From contig JAOWCC010000316.1 of the NCBI GenBank assembly GCA_030867875.1, positions 21,462 through 85,461 on the forward strand: DNA of 64,000 bases. Reading direction: 5' to 3'. The position numbers were made by a program, and so were the translations under genes. The notes under the pieces are model-generated. The model was not told where the DNA came from, did not search any database, and saw nothing but the letters and a program-made list of their open reading frames with translations. Shown here piece after piece: positions 26,690-40,628 of this stretch. Numbering within the stretch: the stretch's first letter is position 1; every line of letters begins with the position of its first letter. This stretch comes from Actinernus sp. WN-2022. Taxonomy: Eukaryota > Cnidaria > Anthozoa > Actiniaria > Actinernidae.

Positions 26690-29600
26690 GGAATGATGAA
26701 TGATGAATCAGGAATGATGAATGATGAATCGGGAATGATGAATCAGGAATCAGGAATCAGGAATGATGAATCAGGAATCAGGAATGATGAATCAGGAATG
26801 ATGAATGATGAATCAGGAATCAGGAATGATGAATCAGGAATAAGGAATGATGAATCAGGAATGATGAATGATGAGTCAGGAATCAGGAATGATGAATCAG
26901 GAATGATGAATGATGAATCAGGAATGATGAATGATGAATCAGGAATCAGCAATGATGAATCAGGAATGATGAATGATGAATCAGGAATCAGCAATGATGA
27001 ATCAGGAATGATGAATGATGAATCAGGAATGATGAATGATGAATCAGGAATGATGAATCAGGAATCAGGAATGATGAATCAGGAATCAGGAATCAGCAAT
27101 GATGAATCAGGAATCAGCAATGATGAATCAGGAATGATGAATGATGAATCAGGATTGATGAATCAGGAATGATGAATCAGGAATCAGGAATCAGGAGTGA
27201 TTAATCAGGAATCAGGAATGATGAATCAAGAATCAGGAATGATGAATCAGGAATGAGGAATGATCAATCAGGAATGAGGAATGATCAATCAGGAATGAGG
27301 AATGATCAATCAGGAATGAGGAATGATCAATCAGGAATCAGGATTGATGAATCAGGAATGATGAATCAGGAATGATGAATCAGGAATCAGGAATGATGAA
27401 TCAGGAATCAGGAATGATGATTCAGGAATTATGAATGATGAATCAGGAATGATGAATCAGGAATCAGGAATGATGAATGATGAATCAGGAATGATGAATC
27501 AGGAATCATGAATGATGAATGATGAATCAGGAATCAGCAATGATGAATGATGAATCAGGAATCAGCAATGATGAATCAGGAATCCGGAATGGTGAATCAG
27601 GAATGATGAATGATGGATCAGGAATGATGAATCAGGAATGATGAATCAGGAATCAGGAATGATGAATCAGGAATGATGAATCAGGAATGATGAATCAGGA
27701 ATCAGAAATCAGGAATGATGAATCAGGAATGATGAATGATGAATCAGGAATGATGAATGATGAATCAGGAATGATGAATCAGGAATCAGGAATGATGAAT
27801 TATGAATCAGGAATCAGCAATGATGAATCAGGAATCAGGAATGATGAATCAGGAATGATGAATGATGAATCAGGAATGATGAATGATGAATCAGGAATGA
27901 TGAATCAGGAATTAGGAATCAGGAGTGATTAATCAGGAATCAGGAATGATGAATCAAGAATCAGGAATGATGAATCAGGAATGAGGAATGATCAATCAGG
28001 AATGAGGAATGATCAATCAGGAATCAGGAATGATGAATCAGGAATGAGGAATGATGAATCAGGAATGATGAATGATGAATCAGGAATCAGGAATCAGGAA
28101 TGATGAATCAGGAATGATGAATGATGAATCGGGAATGATGAATCAGGAATCAGGAATCAGGAATGATGAATCAGGAATCAGGAATGATGAATCAGGAATG
28201 ATGAATGATGAATCAGGAATCAGGAATGATGAATCAGGAATAAGGAATGATGAATCAGGAATGATGAATGATGAGTCAGGAATCAGGAATGATGAATCAG
28301 GAATGATGAATGATGAATCAGGAATGATGAATGATGAATCAGGAATCAGCAATGATGAATCAGGAATGATGAATGATGAATGATGAATCAGGAATCAGCA
28401 ATGATGAATCAGGAATGATGAATGATGAATCAGGAATGATGAATGATGAATGATGAATCAGGAATGATGAATCAGGAATCAGGAATGATGAATGATGAAT
28501 CAGGAATGATGAATGATGAATCAGGAATGATGAATGATGAATCAGGAATGATGAATCAGGAATGATGAATCAGCAATGATGAATGATGAATCAGGAATCA
28601 GCAATGATGAATCAGGAATCAGCAATGATGAACCAGGAATCAGCAATGATGAATCAGGAATGATGAATCAGGAATGATGAATCAGGAATCAGGAATCAGG
28701 AATGATGATTCATGAATGATGAATGATGAATCAGGAATGATGAATCAGGAATCAGGAATGATGAATTATGAATCAGGAATCAGCAATGATGAATCAGGAA
28801 TCAGGAATGATGAATCAGGTATGATGAATCAGGAATGATGAATGATGAATCAGGAATGATGAATGATGAATCAGGAATGATGAATCAGGAATTAGGAATC
28901 AGGAGTGATTAATCAGGAATGAGGAATGATGAATCAAGAATCAAGAATGATGAATCAGGAATGAGGAATGATCAATCAGGAATGAGGAATGATCAATCAG
29001 GAATCAGGAATGATGACTCAGGAATGAGGAATGATGAATCAGGAATGATGAATGATGAATCAGGAATCAGGAATCAGGAATGATGAATCAGGAATGATGA
29101 ATGATGAATCGGGAATGATGAATCAGGAATCAGGAATCAGGAATGATGAATCAGGAATCAGGAATGATGAATCAGGAATGATGAATGATGAATCAGGAAT
29201 CAGGAATGATGAATCAGGAATAAGGAATGATGAATCAGGAATGATGAATGATGAGTCAGGAATCAGGAATGATGAATCAGGAATGATGAATGATGAATCA
29301 GGAATGATGAATGATGAATCAGGAATCAGCAATGATGAATCAGGAATGATGAATGATGAATCAGGAATCAGCAATGATGAATCAGGAATGATGAATGATG
29401 AATCAGGAATGATGAATGATGAATCAGGAATGATGAATCAGGAATCAGGAATGATGAATGATGAATCAGGAATCAGCAATGATGAATCAGGAATCAGCAA
29501 TGATGAATCAGGAATGATGAATGATGAATCAGGATTGATGAATCAGGAATGATGAATCAGGAATCAGGAATCAGGAGTGATTAATCAGGAATCAGGAATG

Positions 29601-29951
29601 ATGAATCAAGAATCAGGAATGATGAATCAGGAATGAGGAATGATCAATCAGGAATGAGGAATGATGAATCAGGAATGAGGAATGATGAATCAGGAATGAG
29701 GAATGATGAATCAGTAATGATGAATGATGAATCTGGAATCAGGAATGATGAATCAGGAATCAGGAATGATGAATCAGGAATGATGAATGATATATCAGGA
29801 ATCAGGAATGATGAATCAGGAAAGAGGAATGACGAATCAGGAATCAGGAATGGTGAATCATGAATCAGGAATCAGGAATGATGGATCAGGAATAAGGAAT
29901 GATGAATCAGGAATGATGAATGATGAGTCAGGAATCAGGAATGATGAATCA
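26690..29951. repeat. 3.2-kb tandem repeat, copy 2 (approximate ends)
   Basis: Abuts copy 1 directly. Compared with it, this copy has 21 bp more near 27.85 kb and 63 bp more near 29.0 kb. AGTAAGG at about 26,665, at the end of copy 1, is AGTCAGG near 29,927 here. The last 1.37 kb (from about 28,575) is also the start of the 11.7-kb duplicated block, so two amplification levels overlap. Confidence 0.8.
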
Positions 29952-30240
29952 GGAATGATGAATGATGAATCAGGAATGATGAATGATGAATCAGGAATCA
30001 GGAATGATGAATGATGAATCAGGAATCAGCAATGATGAATCAGGAATGATGAATGATGAATCAGGAATGATGAATGATGAATCAGGAATCAGGAATGATG
30101 AATTATGAATCAGGAATCAGCTATGATGAATCAGGAATCAGGAATGATGAATCAGGAATGATGAATCAGGAATGATGAATGATGAATCAGGAATGATGAA
30201 TGATGAATCAGGAATGATGAATCAGGAATTAGGAATCAGG

Positions 30241-31087
30241 AGTGATTAATCAGGAATCAGGAATGATGAATCAAGAATCAGGAATGATGAATCAGGAATG
30301 AGGAATGATCAATCAGGAATGAGGAATGATCAATCAGGAATGATGAATGATGAATCAGGAATGATGAATCAGGAATCAGGAATGATGAATGATGAATCAG
30401 GAATCAGCAATGATGAATCAGGAATCAGGAATGATGAATCAGGAATGATGAATGATGAATCAGGATTGATGAATCAGGAATGATGAATCAGGAATCAGGA
30501 ATCAGGAATCAGGAGTGATTAATCAGGAATCAGGAATGATGAATCTAGAATCAGGAATGATGAATCAGGAATGAGGAATGATCAATCAGGAATGAGGAAT
30601 GATGAATCAGGAATGAGGAATGATGAATCAGGAATGAGGAATGATGAATCAGGAATGATGAATGATGAATCTGGAATCAGGAATGATGAATCAGGAATCA
30701 GGAATGATGAATCAGGAATGATGAATGATATATCAGGAATCAGGAATGATGAATCAGGAAAGAGGAATGACGAATCAGGAATCAGGAATGGTGAATCATG
30801 AATCAGGAATCAGGAATGATGAATCAGGAATAAGGAATGATGAATCAGGAATGATGAATGATGAGTCAGGAATCAGGAATGATGAATCAGGAATGATGAA
30901 TGATGAATGATGAATCAGGAATGATGAATCAGGAATCAGGAATGATGAATTATGAATCAGGAATCAGCTATGATGAATCAGGAATCAGGAATGATGAATC
31001 AGGAATGATGAATCAGGAATGATGAATGATGAATCAGGAATGATGAATGATGAATCAGGAATGATGAATCAGGAATTAGGAATCAGG
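30241..31087. repeat. 840-bp higher-order repeat, 847-bp copy
   Basis: AGTGATT at 30241, 30514 and 31088. S is 273 bp because of one extra AATCAGG just before 30514, absent from the matching copy at 53690. XbaI is at 30544-30549. Confidence 0.9.
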
Positions 31088-31920
31088 AGTGATTAATCAG
31101 GAATCAGGAATGATGAATCAAGAATCAGGAATGATGAATCAGGAATGAGGAATGATCAATCAGGAATGAGGAATGATCAATCAGGAATGATGAATGATGA
31201 ATCAGGAATGATGAATCAGGAATCAGGAATGATGAATGATGAATCAGGAATCAGCAATGATGAATCAGGAATCAGGAATGATGAATCAGGAATGATGAAT
31301 GATGAATCAGGATTGATGAATCAGGAATGATGAATCAGGAATCAGGAATCAGGAGTGATTAATCAGGAATCAGGAATGATGAATCTAGAATCAGGAATGA
31401 TGAATCAGGAATGAGGAATGATCAATCAGGAATGAGGAATGATGAATCAGGAATGAGGAATGATGAATCAGGAATGAGGAATGATGAATCAGGAATGATG
31501 AATGATGAATCTGGAATCAGGAATGATGAATCAGGAATCAGGAATGATGAATCAGGAATGATGAATGATATATCAGGAATCAGGAATGATGAATCAGGAA
31601 AGAGGAATGACGAATCAGGAATCAGGAATGGTGAATCATGAATCAGGAATCAGGAATGATGAATCAGGAATAAGGAATGATGAATCAGGAATGATGAATG
31701 ATGAGTCAGGAATCAGGAATGATGAATCAGGAATGATGAATGATGAATCAGGAATGATGAATCAGGAATCAGGAATGATGAATTATGAATCAGGAATCAG
31801 CAATGATGAATCAGGAATCAGGAATGATGAATCAGGAATGATGAATCAGGAATGATGAATGATGAATCAGGAATGATGAATGATGAATCAGGAATGATGA
31901 ATCAGGAATTAGGAATCAGG
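31088..31920. repeat. 840-bp higher-order repeat, 833-bp copy
   Basis: AGTGATT at 31088, 31354 and 31921, so L is 567 bp, one heptamer short. In this L the usual double AATGATG-AATGATG before AATGATGAATCAGG is reduced near 31745. XbaI is at 31384-31389. Confidence 0.88.
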
Positions 31921-32102
31921 AGTGATTAATCAGGAATCAGGAATGATGAATCAAGAATCAGGAATGATGAGTCAGGAATCAGGAATGATGAATCAGGAAT
32001 GATGAATGATGAATGATGAATCAGGAATGATGAATCAGGAATCAGGAATGATGAATTATGAATCAGGAATCAGCAATGATGAATCAGGAATTAGGAATCA
32101 GG
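31921..32102. repeat. G module, 182 bp
   Basis: AGTGATT at 31921 and TGTGATT at 32103. It is followed by the AATCGGG-bearing stretch that normally accompanies G modules. Confidence 0.86.
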
Positions 32103-34125
32103 TGTGATTAATCAGGAATCAGGAATGATGAATCAAGAATCAGGAATGATGAATCAGGAATGAGGAATGATCAATCAGGAATGAGGAATGATCAATCAGG
32201 AATCAGGAATGATGAATCAGGAATGAGGAATGATGAATCAGGAATGATGAATGATGAATCAGGAATCAGGAATCAGGAATGATGAATCAGGAATGATGAA
32301 TGATGAATCGGGAATGATGAATCAGGAATCAGGAATCAGGAATGATGAATCAGGAATCAGGAATGATGAATCAGGAATGATGAATGATGAATCAGGAATC
32401 AGGAATGATGAATAAGGAATAAGGAATGATGAATCAGGAATGATGAATGATGAGTCAGGAATCAGGAATGATGAATCAGGAATGATGAATGATGAATCAG
32501 GAATCAGGAATCAGGAATGATGAATCAGGAATGATGAATGATGAATCAGGATTGATGAATCAGGAATGATGAATCAGGAATCAGGAATCAGGAGTGATTA
32601 ATCAGGAATCAGGAATGATGAATCAAGAATCAGGAATGATGAATCAGGAATGAGGAATGATCAATCAGGAATGATGAATGATGAATCAGGAATCAGCAAT
32701 GATGAATCAGGAATGATGAATGATGAATGATGAATCAGGAATCAGCAATGATGAATCAGGAATGATGAATGATGAATCAGGAATGATGAATGATGAATGA
32801 TGAATCAGGAATGATGAATGATGAATCAGAAATGATGAATGATGAATCAGGAATGATGAATGATGAATCAGGAATGATGAATCAGGAATGATGAATCAGC
32901 AATGATGAATGATGAATCAGGAATCAGCAATGATGAATCAGGAATCAGGAATGATGAATCAGGAATGATGAATGATATATCAGGAATCAGGAATGATGAA
33001 TCAGGAAAGAGGAATGACGAATCAGGAATCAGGAATGGTGAATCATGAATCAGGAATCAGGAATGATGAATCAGGAATAAGGAATGATGAATCAGGAATG
33101 ATGAATGATGAGTCAGGAATCAGGAATGATGAATCAGGAATGATGAATGATGAATGATGAATCAGGAATGATGAATCAGGAATCAGGAATGATGAATTAT
33201 GAATCAGGAATCAGCTATGATGAATCAGGAATCAGGAATGATGAATCAGGAATCAGGAATGATGAATCAGGAATGATGAATGATGAATCAGGATTGATGA
33301 ATCAGGAATGATGAATCAGGAATCAGGAATCAGGAGTGATTAATCAGGAATCAGGAATGATGAATCAAGAATCAGGAATGATGAATCAGGAATGAGGAAT
33401 GATCAATCAGGAATGAGGAATGATCAATCAGGAATGAGGAATGATGAATCAGGAATGAGGAATGATGAATCAGGAATCAGCAATGATGAATCAGGAATGA
33501 TGAATGATGAATGATGAATCAGGAATCAGCAATGATGAATCAGGAATGATGAATGATGAATCAGGAATGATGAATGATGAATGATGAATCAGGAATGATG
33601 AATCAGGAATCAGGAATGATGAATGATGAATCAGGAATGATGAATGATGAATCAGGAATGATGAATGATGAATCAGGAATGATGAATCAGGAATGATGAA
33701 TCAGCAATGATGAATGATGAATCAGGAATCAGCAATGATGAATCAGGAATCAGGAATGATGAATCAGGAATGATGAATGATATATCAGGAATCAGGAATG
33801 ATGAATCAGGAAAGAGGAATGACGAATCAGGAATCAGGAATGGTGAATCATGAATCAGGAATCAGGAATGATGAATCAGGAATAAGGAATGATGAATCAG
33901 GAATGATGAATGATGAGTCAGGAATCAGGAATGATGAATCAGGAATGATGAATGATGAATGATGAATCAGGAATGATGAATCAGGAATCAGGAATGATGA
34001 ATTATGAATCAGGAATCAGCTATGATGAATCAGGAATCAGGAATGATGAATCAGGAATGATGAATGATGAATCAGGAATGATGAATGATGAATCAGGAAT
34101 GATGAATCAGGAATTAGGAATCAGG

Positions 34126-34965
34126 AGTGATTAATCAGGAATCAGGAATGATGAATCAAGAATCAGGAATGATGAATCAGGAATGAGGAATGATCAATCA
34201 GGAATGAGGAATGATCAATCAGGAATGATGAATGATGAATCAGGAATGATGAATCAGGAATCAGGAATGATGAATGATGAATCAGGAATCAGCAATGATG
34301 AATCAGGAATCAGGAATGATGAATCAGGAATGATGAATGATGAATCAGGATTGATGAATCAGGAATGATGAATCAGGAATCAGGAATCAGGAGTGATTAA
34401 TCAGGAATCAGGAATGATGAATCTAGAATCAGGAATGATGAATCAGGAATGAGGAATGATCAATCAGGAATGAGGAATGATGAATCAGGAATGAGGAATG
34501 ATGAATCAGGAATGAGGAATGATGAATCAGGAATGATGAATGATGAATCTGGAATCAGGAATGATGAATCAGGAATCAGGAATGATGAATCAGGAATGAT
34601 GAATGATATATCAGGAATCAGGAATGATGAATCAGGAAAGAGGAATGACGAATCAGGAATCAGGAATGGTGAATCATGAATCAGGAATCAGGAATGATGA
34701 ATCAGGAATAAGGAATGATGAATCAGGAATGATGAATGATGAGTCAGGAATCAGGAATGATGAATCAGGAATGATGAATGATGAATGATGAATCAGGAAT
34801 GATGAATCAGGAATCAGGAATGATGAATTATGAATCAGGAATCAGCAATGATGAATCAGGAATCAGGAATGATGAATCAGGAATGATGAATCAGGAATGA
34901 TGAATGATGAATCAGGAATGATGAATGATGAATCAGGAATGATGAATCAGGAATTAGGAATCAGG
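34126..34965. repeat. 840-bp higher-order repeat (S+L)
   Basis: AGTGATT at 34126, 34392 and 34966 gives 266 + 574 bp. XbaI at 34422 is followed by the next at 35563, a spacing of 1,141 bp (163 heptamers). That spacing is repeated exactly at 57857/58998. Confidence 0.91.
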
Positions 34966-35562
34966 AGTGATTAATCAGGAATCAGGAATGATGAATCAAG
35001 AATCAGGAATGATGAGTCAGGAATCAGGAATGATGAATCAGGAATGATGAATGATGAATGATGAATCAGGAATGATGAATCAGGAATCAGGAATGATGAA
35101 TTATGAATCAGGAATCAGCAATGATGAATTATGAATCAGGAATCAGCTATGATGAATCAGGAATCAGGAATGATGAATCAGGAATGATGAATCAGGAATG
35201 ATGAATGATGAATCAGGAATGATGAATGATGAATCAGGAATGATGAATCAGGAATTAGGAATCAGGAGTGATTAATCAGGAATCAGGAATGATGAATCAA
35301 GAATCAGGAATGATGAATCAGGAATGAGGAATGATCAATCAGGAATGAGGAATGATCAATCAGGAATGATGAATGATGAATCAGGAATGATGAATCAGGA
35401 ATCAGGAATGATGAATGATGAATCAGGAATCAGCAATGATGAATCAGGAATCAGGAATGATGAATCAGGAATGATGAATGATGAATCAGGATTGATGAAT
35501 CAGGAATGATGAATCAGGAATCAGGAATCAGGAGTGATTAATCAGGAATCAGGAATGATGAA

Positions 35563-36353
35563 TCTAGAATCAGGAATGATGAATCAGGAATGAGGAATGA
35601 TCAATCAGGAATGAGGAATGATCAATCAGGAATGAGGAATGATGAATCAGGAATGAGGAATGATGAATCAGGAATGATGAATCAGGAATGATGAATGATG
35701 AATCAGGAATGATGAATGATGAATCAGGAATGATGAATCAGGAATTAGGAATCAGGAGTGATTAATCAGGAATCAGGAATGATGAATCAAGAATCAGGAA
35801 TGATGAGTCAGGAATCAGGAATGATGAATCAGGAATGATGAATGATGAATGATGAATCAGGAATGATGAATCAGGAATCAGGAATGATGAATTATGAATC
35901 AGGAATCAGCAATGATGAATTATGAATCAGGAATCAGCTATGATGAATCAGGAATCAGGAATGATGAATCAGGAATGATGAATCAGGAATGATGAATGAT
36001 GAATCAGGAATGATGAATGATGAATCAGGAATGATGAATCAGGAATTAGGAATCAGGAGTGATTAATCAGGAATCAGGAATGATGAATCAAGAATCAGGA
36101 ATGATGAATCAGGAATGAGGAATGATCAATCAGGAATGAGGAATAATCAATCAGGAATGATGAATGATGAATCAGGAATGATGAATCAGGAATCAGGAAT
36201 GATGAATGATGAATCAGGAATCAGCAATGATGAATCAGGAATCAGGAATGATGAATCAGGAATGATGAATGATGAATCAGGATTGATGAATCAGGAATGA
36301 TGAATCAGGAATCAGGAATCAGGAGTGATTAATCAGGAATCAGGAATGATGAA
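35563..36353. repeat. 791-bp higher-order repeat variant, XbaI to XbaI
   Basis: Phase-perfect 113-heptamer spacing between TCTAGA at 35563 and 36354. AGTGATT landmarks lie at 35757 and 36058. It has AATCAGC, AATGATG and AATTATG in a row near 35,908-35,925, an arrangement shared with the other 791-type copies. AATAATC near 36143 is a private state shared with 58998-59788. Confidence 0.86.
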
Positions 36354-36897
36354 TCTAGAATCAGGAATGATGAATCAGGAATGAGGAATGATCAATCAGG
36401 AATGAGGAATGATGAATCAGGAATGAGGAATGATGAATCAGGAATGAGGAATGATGAATCAGGAATGATGAATGATGAATCTGGAATCAGGAATGATGAA
36501 TCAGGAATCAGGAATGATGAATCAGGAATGATGAATGATATATCAGGAATCAGGAATGATGAATCAGGAAAGAGGAATGACGAATCAGGAATCAGGAATG
36601 GTGAATCATGAATCAGGAATCAGGAATGATGAATCAGGAATAAGGAATGATGAATCAGGAATGATGAATGATGAGTCAGGAATCAGGAATGATGAATCAG
36701 GAATGATGAATGATGAATGATGAATCAGGAATGATGAATCAGGAATCAGGAATGATGAATTATGAATCAGGAATCAGCTATGATGAATCAGGAATCAGGA
36801 ATGATGAATCAGGAATGATGAATCAGGAATGATGAATGATGAATCAGGAATGATGAATGATGAATCAGGAATGATGAATCAGGAATTAGGAATCAGG
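36058..36897. repeat. 840-bp higher-order repeat, tandem copy 1 of 2
   Basis: AGTGATT at 36058, 36324 and 36898; XbaI at 36354. It carries AATAATC instead of AATGATC in the S module near 36143. Confidence 0.91.
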
Positions 36898-37758
36898 AGT
36901 GATTAATCAGGAATCAGGAATGATGAATCAAGAATCAGGAATGATGAATCAGGAATGAGGAATGATCAATCAGGAATGAGGAATGATCAATCAGGAATGA
37001 TGAATGATGAATCAGGAATGATGAATCAGGAATCAGGAATGATGAATGATGAATCAGGAATCAGCAATGATGAATCAGGAATCAGGAATGATGAATCAGG
37101 AATGATGAATGATGAATCAGGATTGATGAATCAGGAATGATGAATCAGGAATCAGGAATCAGGAGTGATTAATCAGGAATCAGGAATGATGAATCTAGAA
37201 TCAGGAATGATGAATCAGGAATGAGGAATGATCAATCAGGAATGAGGAATGATGAATCAGGAATGAGGAATGATGAATCAGGAATGAGGAATGATGAATC
37301 AGGAATGATGAATGATGAATCTGGAATCAGGAATGATGAATCAGGAATCAGGAATGATGAATCAGGAATGATGAATGATATATCAGGAATCAGGAATGAT
37401 GAATCAGGAAAGAGGAATGACGAATCAGGAATCAGGAATGGTGAATCATGAATCAGGAATCAGGAATGATGAATCAGGAATAAGGAATGATGAATCAGGA
37501 ATGATGAATGATGAGTCAGGAATCAGGAATGATGAATCAGGAATGATGAATGATGAATGATGAATCAGGAATGATGTATCAGGAATCAGGAATGATGAAT
37601 TATGAATCAGGAATCAGCAATGATGAATCAGGAATCAGGAATGATGAATCAGGAATGATGAATCAGGAATGATGAATGATGAATCAGGAATGATGAATGA
37701 TGAATCAGGAATGATGAATGATGAATCAGGAATGATGAATCAGGAATTAGGAATCAGG
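36898..37758. repeat. 840-bp higher-order repeat, tandem copy 2 of 2 (861 bp)
   Basis: AGTGATT at 36898, 37164 and 37759. L is 595 bp, one extra 21-bp triplet near 37,710. XbaI is at 37194. GATGTATCAGG near 37574 is a private state shared only with the copy at 60333. Confidence 0.91.
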
Positions 37759-39193
37759 AGTGATTAATCAGGAATCAGGAATGATGAATCAAGAATCAGG
37801 AATGATGAGTCAGGAATCAGGAATGATGAATCAGGAATGATGAATGATGAATGATGAATCAGGAATGATGAATCAGGAATCAGGAATGATGAATTATGAA
37901 TCAGGAATCAGCAATGATGAATCAGGAATTAGGAATCAGGTGTGATTAATCAGGAATCAGGAATGATGAATCAAGAATCAGGAATGATGAATCAGGAATG
38001 AGGAATGATCAATCAGGAATGAGGAATGATCAATCAGGAATCAGGAATGATGAATCAGGAATGAGGAATGATGAATCAGGAATGATGAATGATGAATCAG
38101 GAATCAGGAATCAGGAATGATGAATCAGGAATGATGAATGATGAATCGGGAATGATGAATCAGGAATCAGGAATCAGGAATGATGAATCAGGAATCAGGA
38201 ATGATGAATCAGGAATGATGAATGATGAATCAGGAATCAGGAATGATGAATAAGGAATAAGGAATGATGAATCAGGAATGATGAATGATGAGTCAGGAAT
38301 CAGGAATGATGAATCAGGAATGATGAATGATGAATCAGGAATCAGGAATCAGGAATGATGAATCAGGAATGATGAATGATGAATCAGGATTGATGAATCA
38401 GGAATGATGAATCAGGAATCAGGAATCAGGAGTGATTAATCAGGAATCAGGAATGATGAATCAAGAATCAGGAATGATGAATCAGGAATGAGGAATGATC
38501 AATCAGGAATGATGAATGATGAATCAGGAATCAGCAATGATGAATCAGGAATGATGAATGATGAATGATGAATCAGGAATCAGCAATGATGAATCAGGAA
38601 AGATGAATGATGAATCAGGAATGATGAATGATGAATGATGAATCAGGAATGATGAATCAGGAATCAGGAATGATGAATGATGAATCAGGAATGATGAATG
38701 ATGAATCAGGAATGATGAATGATGAATCAGGAATGATGAATCAGGAATGATGAATCAGCAATGATGAATGATGAATCAGGAATCAGCAATGATGAATCAG
38801 GAATCAGGAATGATGAATCAGGAATGATGAATGATATATCAGGAATCAGGAATGATGAATCAGGAAAGAGGAATGACGAATCAGGAATCAGGAATGGTGA
38901 ATCATGAATCAGGAATCAGGAATGATGAATCAGGAATAAGGAATGATGAATCAGGAATGATGAATGATGAGTCAGGAATCAGGAATGATGAATCAGGAAT
39001 GATGAATGATGAATGATGAATCAGGAATGATGAATCAGGAATCAGGAATGATGAATTATGAATCAGGAATCAGCTATGATGAATCAGGAATCAGGAATGA
39101 TGAATCAGGAATGATGAATCAGGAATGATAAATGATGAATCAGGAATGATGAATGATGAATCAGGAATGATGAATCAGGAATTAGGAATCAGG
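37759..39193. repeat. 1,435-bp tandem repeat, copy 1
   Basis: AGTGATT at 37759 and 39194; TGTGATT at 37941 and 39376. The unit is 205 heptamers. It begins with a G module (37759-37940), then an AATCGGG stretch, AATCAGC-rich triplets, GATATATC near 38833 and AATTAGG at the end. The same 1,435-bp spacing recurs at 61194-62628. It contains AATGATA (TGATAAATG near 39126), which is also in the next copy near 40561. Confidence 0.88.
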
Positions 39194-40628
39194 AGTGATT
39201 AATCAGGAATCAGGAATGATGAATCAAGAATCAGGAATGATGAGTCAGGAATCAGGAATGATGAATCAGGAATGATGAATGATGAATGATGAATCAGGAA
39301 TGATGAATCAGGAATCAGGAATGATGAATTATGAATCAGGAATCAGCAATGATGAATCAGGAATTAGGAATCAGGTGTGATTAATCAGGAATCAGGAATG
39401 ATGAATCAAGAATCAGGAATGATGAATCAGGAATGAGGAATGATCAATCAGGAATGAGGAATGATCAATCAGGAATCAGGAATGATGAATCAGGAATGAG
39501 GAATGATGAATCAGGAATGATGAATGATGAATCAGGAATCAGGAATCAGGAATGATGAATCAGGAATGATGAATGATGAATCGGGAATGATGAATCAGGA
39601 ATCAGGAATCAGGAATGATGAATCAGGAATCAGGAATGATGAATCAGGAATGATGAATGATGAATCAGGAATCAGGAATGATGAATAAGGAATAAGGAAT
39701 GATGAATCAGGAATGATGAATGATGAGTCAGGAATCAGGAATGATGAATCAGGAATGATGAATGATGAATCAGGAATCAGGAATCAGGAATGATGAATCA
39801 GGAATGATGAATGATGAATCAGGATTGATGAATCAGGAATGATGAATCAGGAATCAGGAATCAGAAGTGATTAATCAGGAATCAGGAATGATGAATCAAG
39901 AATCAGGAATGATGAATCAGGAATGAGGAATGATCAATCAGGAATGATGAATGATGAATCAGGAATCAGCAATGATGAATCAGGAATGATGAATGATGAA
40001 TGATGAATCAGGAATCAGCAATGATGAATCAGGAATGATGAATGATGAATCAGGAATGATGAATGATGAATGATGAATCAGGAATGATGAATCAGGAATC
40101 AGGAATGATGAATGATGAATCAGGAATGATGAATGATGAATCAGGAATGATGAATGATGAATCAGGAATGATGAATCAGGAATGATGAATCAGCAATGAT
40201 GAATGATGAATCAGGAATCAGCAATGATGAATCAGGAATCAGGAATGATGAATCAGGAATGATGAATGATATATCAGGAATCAGGAATGATGAATCAGGA
40301 AAGAGGAATGACGAATCAGGAATCAGGAATGGTGAATCATGAATCAGGAATCAGGAATGATGAATCAGGAATAAGGAATGATGAATCAGGAATGATGAAT
40401 GATGAGTCAGGAATCAGGAATGATGAATCAGGAATGATGAATGATGAATGATGAATCAGGAATGATGAATCAGGAATCAGGAATGATGAATTATGAATCA
40501 GGAATCAGCTATGATGAATCAGGAATCAGGAATGATGAATCAGGAATGATGAATCAGGAATGATAAATGATGAATCAGGAATGATGAATGATGAATCAGG
40601 AATGATGAATCAGGAATTAGGAATCAGG
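39194..40628. repeat. 1,435-bp tandem repeat, copy 2
   Basis: Starts with a G module (39194-39375) and follows the order of 37759-39193. A private G-to-A change precedes the internal landmark near 39,864. The match with the first copy ends near 40,676, where AATGAGG replaces the AGTCAGG arrangement. Confidence 0.86.

Larger units (their letters stand above)
28575..40297. repeat. 11.7-kb segmental duplication, copy 1
   Basis: Matches 52024-63732 in order and nearly base for base. Spacing steps from 23,449 to 23,442 to 23,435 bp, so copy 2 has lost two single heptamers (near 30,490 and 31,660). Rare states shared by both copies include two adjacent AATCAAG heptamers (28932/52381), AATAATC (36143/59578) and GATGTATCAGG (37574/61009). 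The few differences seen by eye include AAGATG here near 38,600, AATCAGAAATG near 32,826 and TCAGAAGTGATT near 39,861. The copy contains 840-, 791-, 1141- and 1435-bp level repeats. Confidence 0.93.
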
